Below are positions 7,172 to 14,598 of a DNA stretch of 14,598 bases, piece by piece; positions within the stretch are counted from its first letter, which is position 1; the number at the start of each line of letters is the position of its first letter. Source of the DNA: Firm-04 sp964463355 (GTDB lineage Bacteria > Bacillota > Clostridia > Oscillospirales > Ruminococcaceae); NCBI GenBank assembly GCA_964463355.1, contig CAYXBP010000033.1:1-14598 (forward strand), written 5' to 3'. The notes below the pieces were generated by a model. It was not told where the DNA came from. It saw only the letters and a program-made list of their open reading frames with translations, and did no database searches. Made by a program: the position numbers and the translations under genes.

Positions 7172-10100
7172 TCAAATACTGAATGTTATGTCAATTCCTG
7201 TCTCGTCCGAAACGTGAATCACATCAATAATCTTTCCTGCAAGGTTACGCTTCTCCTGCACTGTAAGTTCATCCCATCGTGCAAGAGGCTCTGTCAGTGG
7301 TGCAGTATCAATCGCTTTGCGGCGGCGTGTTATCCTCTGTAACTTACTTTCCAGTTCGGATTTCTCGGCATCAAGTTTAGAGATACGTTCCTGTATGTAA
7401 GTGAACAGTTTCGTATCGGAAAACGCCAGCTTTTCCATAAGAGCATTGATTTCCGTTTCAATATTGACAATCTCGGCTGTTATTTTCTCCACTTCGGGAT
7501 TTGGCTTTTCAGATTCTTTCTTTGCGATTTCAAGCGATTTAAGACGGTTTCTGATAGCTTCAAGGACAACCGCTTCTACATCGTCGGGACGGATAGTGAG
7601 AGAACGCTTCACACAGCTGTTGGTCGTGTAATAACCACTGTCACGGTAATATCTCCAACGCTTTGTACCGCTTTTATTCTCACTGTGTTGAACTGTAAGT
7701 GCATAACCACAATGAGCACACTTTACAAGCCCTACGAGCCACGAATTAACGCCTTTGTTCTTACCGTGGAACTTACTTGTATGTGACTTCTTATCCTGCA
7801 CAGCGAGCCACACAGAGGCATCTACAAGCCCCTCGTGATAGCCGACCTTGATAAACACAGGCTTTGAACCATCGTTATCAAATTTACCGTGCAGGAACAA
7901 TCCGTGTACACCGTCATAGGCTGAAATATCATCAAGCATTTCAACGCCCTTTGAAGCAAAGTAACGATACACTTCGGCATCAGCTCTGACATACAAGGGA
8001 CTTTCAAGAATGCGTGATATGTGACTGCGGTCAAGATTGCCGTGTTTCTGTTTTCCGTCCTCATAAGCAACTGTAATGTTTTCCGAACGCAGACACTCCA
8101 CAACATCGTTGAGAGATTTATCAGGCTGACTGTATATCTCATAGGCTCTCTGTACCGCTAACGCCTGTGAGGACGGTACAAGGACAGAGCCTTTTTTACC
8201 GTGCACCTCTTGACGACTGCTGACGTATCCAAAGTAAACCTTACCGCCTTGATAAAATCCTGTTTCTCTCGCCTTTGTGTCATAGGCATCTGCCACTCTT
8301 GCTGCGATTGTCTCACGTTCAAACTGGGCGAAGTTAAGCAGATTATTTCGCATCATTCTGCCTTCTTTGGTTTCCGTATCGAACGGTTCAGAGAGGGAGA
8401 TAACGCCTACGCCGTATTTGTCAAGTTCATCCGTGATATTGAGATATTCACGCATATTGCGGCTGAAACGGTCATATTTCTTGACAATGATTCTCGCAAT
8501 TAAGCCGTTTTTGACTTCTCCCATCATCTCAATGAACGCAGGACGGTGTTCAATGTCCTTTCCACTTTTTCCATCATCGCAGAAAACCTGATACTGACAG
8601 TCGGGGTAATGCTCCGTGACGTATCTGATACAATCTTCTCGCTGTGCTGTAATGGATAAGCTGTTATTGCCCTTGTCCTTGTCACTCACCGAACGGCGAA
8701 TGTAAATCGCTGTAATTTTGTTCATAAATATCAACTCCTCGAGCCGATATATGAACCATTCCATATCCATTATATCACATATCGGCTGTATAAGTCAAAT
8801 AGTCAGTCGCAAATTCAAGATTTTTCTTTCTGATTAGCTTGCTTGGGCTTTAGCAAGTCGTATATGTAGTTGATTTTCTCTTGCTTCAACGGCTCTGAAA
8901 CCCTCTCGGGAAAGCGTACCGTGACCTTGATATTGTTTATCATTGTTGTAGTTTCCTGCATAAATTACCTCTCGTTCTTCGACTATGTATATCAAGGTAT
9001 ACATAGATGAATTTTGAACACCGTCCTACCGATTTGTCCAAAAATGTCTGCGAGCATTTTTGTTCAACCTCGGCAAGATATACATAGTCATCATTTTACT
9101 TCTACTCGATACTCGTCACAAGGAAGTGGAGCTTCTGCTCGGAACTTAATCGACCACTTCTGTTGCTCTACATCGGCGACAAAACAAATGTCGCTGAAAT
9201 CCCCTTTAACGTGTTCTTCCAGAGTATCAACAACTGCATCTAAAATTGTTTCGCCGTCCTCGTATGGAGAGTCGGTCAGAAACACATAATCATAATGCAA
9301 AGTCCTCTTGCCTATCATCAAACTCTTTCTGCGACTTTGTGGTTTGACTACAATTTGATTCTGCTTCAATAACGTTATTATCATAGCTATTATTCCTCGC
9401 TTTCGCTGTTTCAGTAAGTGTCTGTAACTTCTGCTGAAATGCCTGTGAAGACTGCTGATTAGTGCGGAAACTTGCATACCGTTCCGACCGAGCGAGCCGT
9501 TCATCGCAACGCTTCTGTACTTCGCCCTCGATTAATTGCTCCCGACAGTTCAAGGCTTCGTCCTTTTGAGACTGCTGAACATCTTTTATATCTTGTTCCT
9601 CACGATGTTTAGCAAGCCTCTTCGCTTCATCACGGAGCGTTTGTAAGACACCGTATGAGTTGTCCCACTCGGCTTGCTGTTGCCGTATGAGGGCGTTTTG
9701 ACGGTCTATTTGAATATTCTGCTTATCAATTTTCTTACATTCTTTCTCCCACTCGTGATGAACCTTTTTGTATTCTCGTACATCAGCATCCGTCCAGCCC
9801 ATAACAGTGCGAGGATTTTTCGGTTCTTCTGGTTTCTGTATATGGGGGAGTTCCGCAGGTCTGGTGGGTATCTCAACGGCATTCAGACGAGCAATCCTCA
9901 CTTGCTCCGAGAGGTCTGCAAGTTCCCTCAAAACTTGTTCTACTCGTTCCCTTGCTTTTCGTTCTTCACTTTGTGCTTGCTCTGCCTTTTGTTTCGCCTC
10001 TCGTTCCGCTGTCTGTGCTTTTAAAGCTTCTACTGTCTTTCCTCTTGCTCGTTCTCCTGTGTTGTACTCAATTCCGAAACGCTCCCGAACCATATCACAC

Positions 10101-13100
10101 ACTCGCTTATTCAGTTCATTCAGAGCGGAGCGTGTTTCAAAATTCTTGCCATTGATACCTTTTCTCTCGGTATAAAGCAACTCGCCGTTTTCGTCTTTTG
10201 CCTGCACTCTACGTTCCCTCTGATTGCCGTCTTTATCAAGCAAGGGATTTCCCTTTTTATCGAAAGCAGGCTCGGTCTTTACCCTGCCGTTCTCGTCACG
10301 TTCCCACACAGGTTCTTGCCATTCTGCGTAGCAACTTACAAGCTCCGTTGAGTGTTCCAAACTCGTCCTGACTTCTCCTGTTTTCTCATCTACATAATCG
10401 TGAACTTCATCGAGATGAACGCAAGCTCCGTGAACATTTTCAGCTCCGAAGAAGTCAACCATAACTTCGTGGACTGCTTCAAAAAATTCTCTTGACCGTC
10501 CTGCTTCGGTTATCTTCAAAGGACAGGGAGTTTCAAGAGAACAACATATCTTTCTGTCCTTTGTAATCTTTTCGGGTGGATGCTCTTTGTCAACTGCTTC
10601 AACTCGCTTCACCATTTCCTCGAAAGCGGTGTTGTAATCATCACAGCCTATGCAGTAATTGTCGGGAGTACGCTTCTTGTCAATCGTCTGATTGGCGTGA
10701 TTGTACTGCATACGCTCCTGCTGTCCGTTGTGCTTTTTCATAGCCGCCGCTTTCTGTTTTGTTTGCTTTTGCCAGTTTACGCTTGCCATAAAAATCACTC
10801 CTTTCCTGTCCGTGCAAGCGTGCAAGCCCACCCCCCTGAAATTGTCTGTTTCAGATAACGGTTTTTGGGGGAGGTCTTGCACCTAATACCTACTTCGTAG
10901 GTCACGGTGCTCTGCCGAGGGCTTCAAGAGGTGTTCCCCTCTTGAAAATCTCCCCTTTATACCGCCTTACAAATTCCACTCCTTAACACGGCGGTAAAAC
11001 GTACTTGCCGTCACTGACAACTTACGTTGTGCCTCCACCGCTGTTATCTTACCCGACCGCCATTCAGCACAGACATTTTCAAACTTCAAACGATTGATTT
11101 TCAGCGGTTGTCTGCCTTTGTAAACGCCGTTTGCTTTTGCAATCTTTATGCCCTCTGCTTGTCTCTGGAGCATCTGCTCTCGTTCCAGCTCTGCTAATGC
11201 TCCGAAGATGTTGAGCATAAATCTTCCTTGCGGAGTAGACGTGTCGATGTTTTCTTTCACTGAAACAAATTTTACTTTTTTCTCGTTGAGTTCATCAACT
11301 GTTTTCAGTAAATCACGAATTGAACGTGACAGTCGGGATATGCTTTCTACATATACCGTATCATCTTCACGGACATAAGCCATCATAGCCTTGAATTGTG
11401 GACGTTCTCTATTTTTTCCAGACTGCTTGTCCAAAAAAATCTTGTCAATCTTGTATCGCTCTGCAAGTTCTTCCTGCCTTGCTGTTTCCTGTTCTTCCGT
11501 TGAGACACGGACATACAATATGTTCGACATTTAATCAATCCTTTCAATGAGATGTATTTTATTTTTGGGGCATCTTTCAAAAATAGGATAGAAACTCCAT
11601 TGACTCGCTTTATGCACCCCCAGGAGGGTATGCCTTTGACACAGCTAACAACGGCGATGCAACATCGTGAAATGCTCATAAACATAATCAGCCCAGCCAC
11701 TATTATCACGGTCATCTTCATCATTGTAATCTTCTGAAATTTCTGTTGTTTGAGGTTCGAGGGCAGTTACAGGGGGTGCAGATTCAACTTCACAGAAATT
11801 TTTTTCTTTTGTTTGTCCGTTAGCGATTATGGAATTCCAAAAAACTTCGTTCGTGGTATAATAATAACTGAAACCGTGATACCTCAAATCCTCTTTTCCG
11901 CTGAAGATGGTGCTTGAAGCATTCACAATTTTTATCTCATGACGGAGTGCAATGTGTTCGTGCTCCGTCAATTTTTTCGCTTCGTTCGCAGGCAGGATAA
12001 CACTATTAGGCTCGGTAAAATCACCGTAACCTCGTCTTGCATTACGTCCACGAGGATAATGTTTGAGGCGTTCACGCTTCTTACCCTTGGTGGGATTGAG
12101 ATAATCTACATACTTCATAAATTCCTCGGCGGTGTAAAACTCTCTCATCTCCACAAGATACTCGTCAGTCTTGTAAGTTTCCGTTGGAACGATGATGCGT
12201 TTCTTCCACTCCCTTAAAATATTTTCATACAGGCTGTCAGGGATTTTATCATAGAAACAGAGTATCATGTGGCAATGAAATCCACCATTGGCGTACGGTT
12301 CTAAAAACATAAATCCGCATTTTAGATTCCCGTAATTCTTAAAAAGGAATCCTTTATCCTTTTTAAGCAGTTTTAATACCGCCTTTTGTATATCATTGAA
12401 AGATTGGCGAATATATGTACCAAGCGTAAGAGCACATGTCGTATAGGGATTGCAACTTTGAAGACACGCATCCTTTATCTTGACAAAGCTCGTTCTTTCG
12501 TTCTCGTAGCTTCTACATTCTCCATCCACAATGCCTGCATCATCGCCACCAACCCGCACACGATATAGCTTACCGCCTTCACCGACAACTAATTGTCTGT
12601 CACCTGCATAGTCAGCATCGCTTACAACCTTAATGTCAGTGCAGTTATCGGGGGTCGCTTGTGTTGTAATATTCAAGGGAGAGTTGCGAGTTTCATCTTC
12701 ATTGATAGGAGTGTCGGCTTCACTCTGAACAGTGCAGTTTTCGGGGGTCTTTTTATTTGGTTTTTTATTAGCGGAACTTGTAAGCTCAGTGACCGCTTCC
12801 TCAGCAGTTTTGCAATGCTTTCTCTTGCCGTAAGGGTTAGGCATAGAGGATTTGCGTACATCAAACTTCAAAAGACTACAGCCTTGATAATAAGTAACAA
12901 GCACATCTCTGCCAAATGACGATATAGGTACAGCAACCTCATATCCTTCGGCAACGCTTATAAACACATTTCCGTTGGGGTCGTAGATATACCCATTATC
13001 TTTCGCCCACTTGTGGCATCGATACATTAACAGTTCAGCATCTTGATATGGCATACTTACTCACTCCTTCCTATCGAGTAATCAGCAGTCACTTGTCGGG

Positions 13101-13412
13101 GGGCAGTTATCGTGGTACTACTAAACCCTGTATCTTTCTTCTCTGTGGCAATTTCTTCGATTGCTTTCAAAAACTGTTCACGGTCAGCCTGTGATAACTC
13201 TCTGCACATCCGGCGACTGAAAGTTGATACACTCATCTGACAGTGATACGCAATCTCATACAGCCGCACTCCGTTTAACAGTGCCTGTGCTTTGATGTCA
13301 GCATTCATAAAAGTATTCATTCAAATCATCCCTTTACTTGTTGGTTGAGCAGTGGAATTCACTGTTCACCTGTACATGTAACGAGAAGTGTTGGACAAAA
13401 CAGTGCATAAAG
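7148..13412 (-). mobile_element. integrative mobilizable element inserted in the ICE helicase gene
   Basis: A block of minus-strand genes with all parts of a small mobilizable element: large serine recombinase at the left end, relaxase with hairpin-rich oriT-like region, resolvase, HUH Rep and a small HTH regulator. The left junction is sharp because it cuts the helicase reading frame at 7147/7148. The right end is not defined; I stop before the hairpin at 13413, but the element may extend past the window and include the lipoprotein gene. No tra/VirB genes are present, so transfer would need a helper element. Confidence 0.75.
7172..8725 (-). CDS. large serine recombinase (integrase) of the IME
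   Basis: A 517-aa site-specific recombinase that would insert and excise the element. The start ATG at 8725 has GAGGAG (8740-8735) at 9 nt; an upstream in-frame ATG lies inside the promoter and is rejected. Domains: N-terminal resolvase-type catalytic domain with YIRRS (catalytic Ser12) and YDRFSRN (84-90), NFAQFERETIAARV (131-144) leading into the recombinase DNA-binding domain (about 155-270), a zinc beta-ribbon (CAHCG at 336-340, partner cysteine at 371), and a coiled coil at about 400-470 that in this family controls synapsis direction. Length is normal. It is the last gene before the junction and has its own promoter with an overlapping inverted repeat, suggesting control of integrase expression. 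Confidence 0.95.
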   Translation of the reverse strand: MNKITAIYIRRSVSDKDKGNNSLSITAQREDCIRYVTEHYPDCQYQVFCDDGKSGKDIEHRPAFIEMMGEVKNGLIARIIVKKYDRFSRNMREYLNITDELDKYGVGVISLSEPFDTETKEGRMMRNNLLNFAQFERETIAARVADAYDTKARETGFYQGGKVYFGYVSSRQEVHGKKGSVLVPSSQALAVQRAYEIYSQPDKSLNDVVECLRSENITVAYEDGKQKHGNLDRSHISRILESPLYVRADAEVYRYFASKGVEMLDDISAYDGVHGLFLHGKFDNDGSKPVFIKVGYHEGLVDASVWLAVQDKKSHTSKFHGKNKGVNSWLVGLVKCAHCGYALTVQHSENKSGTKRWRYYRDSGYYTTNSCVKRSLTIRPDDVEAVVLEAIRNRLKSLEIAKKESEKPNPEVEKITAEIVNIETEINALMEKLAFSDTKLFTYIQERISKLDAEKSELESKLQRITRRRKAIDTAPLTEPLARWDELTVQEKRNLAGKIIDVIHVSDETGIDITFSI

Positions 13413-14598
13413 AAAAAGCCACCAAACCAGACCCATCATCAGGTCTAATTCAGTGACTTTTTAGTATAAGTTGCATAATTTCAGTTCGATCTTACTCACT
13501 TGATTTCGTTCAAAACAGAGAAAACAAAAGATTTTCAGAAATAAAAAAAGAGATGCCGTTAAGACATCTCTATAAATGTAATTTGTGTTTTCAAAGCAAA
13601 GATTATCAATTTAAAATTTAACCTTCGGAATTACTCGCATGAACCGCTACTCTCAGTTCATCTGGATTTGAATATGTCACGCCTTTGTAGGTCAGGCTTG
13701 TAAGATTTGTGCAACCATCAAAAGCACCCTCGCTGATTGATGTAACACTGTCAGGTATCGTGATACTTGTAAGGCTTTCACAGTTGAGAAAAGTGTATTC
13801 ACCAGTTATCGATGTAACACTATCGGGAATTGTAATACTTGTAAGACTTGTACAATTGGCAAAAGAGCTGATTGAGGTAACACCATCAGGAATTATTATG
13901 CTTGTAAGGCTGATGCACCAAGAAAAGGTACTTTCTTCAATTGATGTAAGGCTGTTAGAAAGCGTAACATTTTTAAGGTTGTCACAGCTGAAAAAAGCAT
14001 TTTCATCAATTGATGTAACACTGTTTGGGATTGTGATACTTGTAAGACTTTCACAACTGTCAAAAGCCTGACTACCGATGGATGTAACACTGTTTGGGAT
14101 TGTGATACTTGTAAGGTTTGTGCAACCGAAAAAAGCCCTATCGCCAATTGCTGTAACACTATCTGGAATAGTAATACCTGTAAGAGATTTACAAGCACAA
14201 AAAGCATTATCGCCAATTGCTGTAGCACCATCAGGAATCACAACATCGCCACCTGTACCTGTATATTTAGTTAAGACACCATTGGAAGCTATCTGAAAAT
14301 TTTCATCACTGCTTGGTATTGACACTGTATTCGAGATAACTTCTGTAGAAGTATCTTCATCCTGTATACTCTCATCCGCAGATGAAGTAACTGAGGAGTC
14401 GGATTCAGAGTTGCTGTTCACTTTCGTATCTTTTTCGCCGCAGCCAGTCATGCAGCTCAGAATCATAGCAGTCAGAACTGCCATGCCAATCAATCTTTGT
14501 TTCATATAATTCTCCTCCAATTTTATTCAATTAGCGTCTTCAGCATATCTTCGATTTCTTTTTCAGTTTAAATTTTCTCAAGGTCACATCGATGAAGA

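Overview
The window looks like a gut Firmicute of the Ruminococcus/Oscillospiraceae kind. This rests on moderate GC, AGGAGG-type ribosome sites, TTGACA/TATAAT promoters, a BspA-like leucine-rich lipoprotein, and integrative-element genes (DUF4315, a topoisomerase III, a giant SNF2-type helicase) typical of human-gut Clostridia. This is inferred from gene content only; there is no rRNA or tRNA gene to confirm it.

Layout. (1) Positions 1-3250, all minus strand, look chromosomal or accessory: the start of a secreted surface protein running off the left edge; a MarR regulator, a 23-codon minigene and a MATE exporter in one operon under a consensus promoter; and an unrecognised cysteine-rich protein. 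(2) Positions 3288-7147, plus strand, are a decayed piece of an integrative conjugative element (ICE): a small beta-rich protein, an XRE-type regulator, a 25-bp palindrome, a DUF4315 protein, the first codons of a probable DUF4366 gene fused by deletion to a 5'-truncated topB, a conserved helical protein, and an SNF2-like helicase that has lost its N-terminal part and is cut off in helicase motif III. (3) From about 7148 rightwards, all minus strand, lies a compact mobilizable element (IME) inserted into that helicase gene. Read in its own transcription direction it holds a small HTH protein, a HUH rolling-circle Rep, a small resolvase, an oriT-like block of hairpins, a relaxase, a 75-aa and a 48-aa protein, and a large serine recombinase ending 25 bp from the junction. 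(4) Positions 13413-14598 hold hairpins and a BspA-like leucine-rich lipoprotein with its own terminator. The IME right end and the rest of the helicase gene are not seen, so the lipoprotein may be cargo or the flank may be rearranged.

How it works together. The large serine recombinase would integrate and excise the IME. The Rep could replicate the excised circle, the resolvase could resolve multimers, and the relaxase would nick the hairpin block for transfer using conjugation machinery from another element. The host ICE segment is broken in at least three places (DUF4366/topB, the helicase N terminus, the helicase interior) and cannot itself be functional. The MarR-MATE operon is a self-contained drug-efflux module whose exporter seems to lack a normal start codon.
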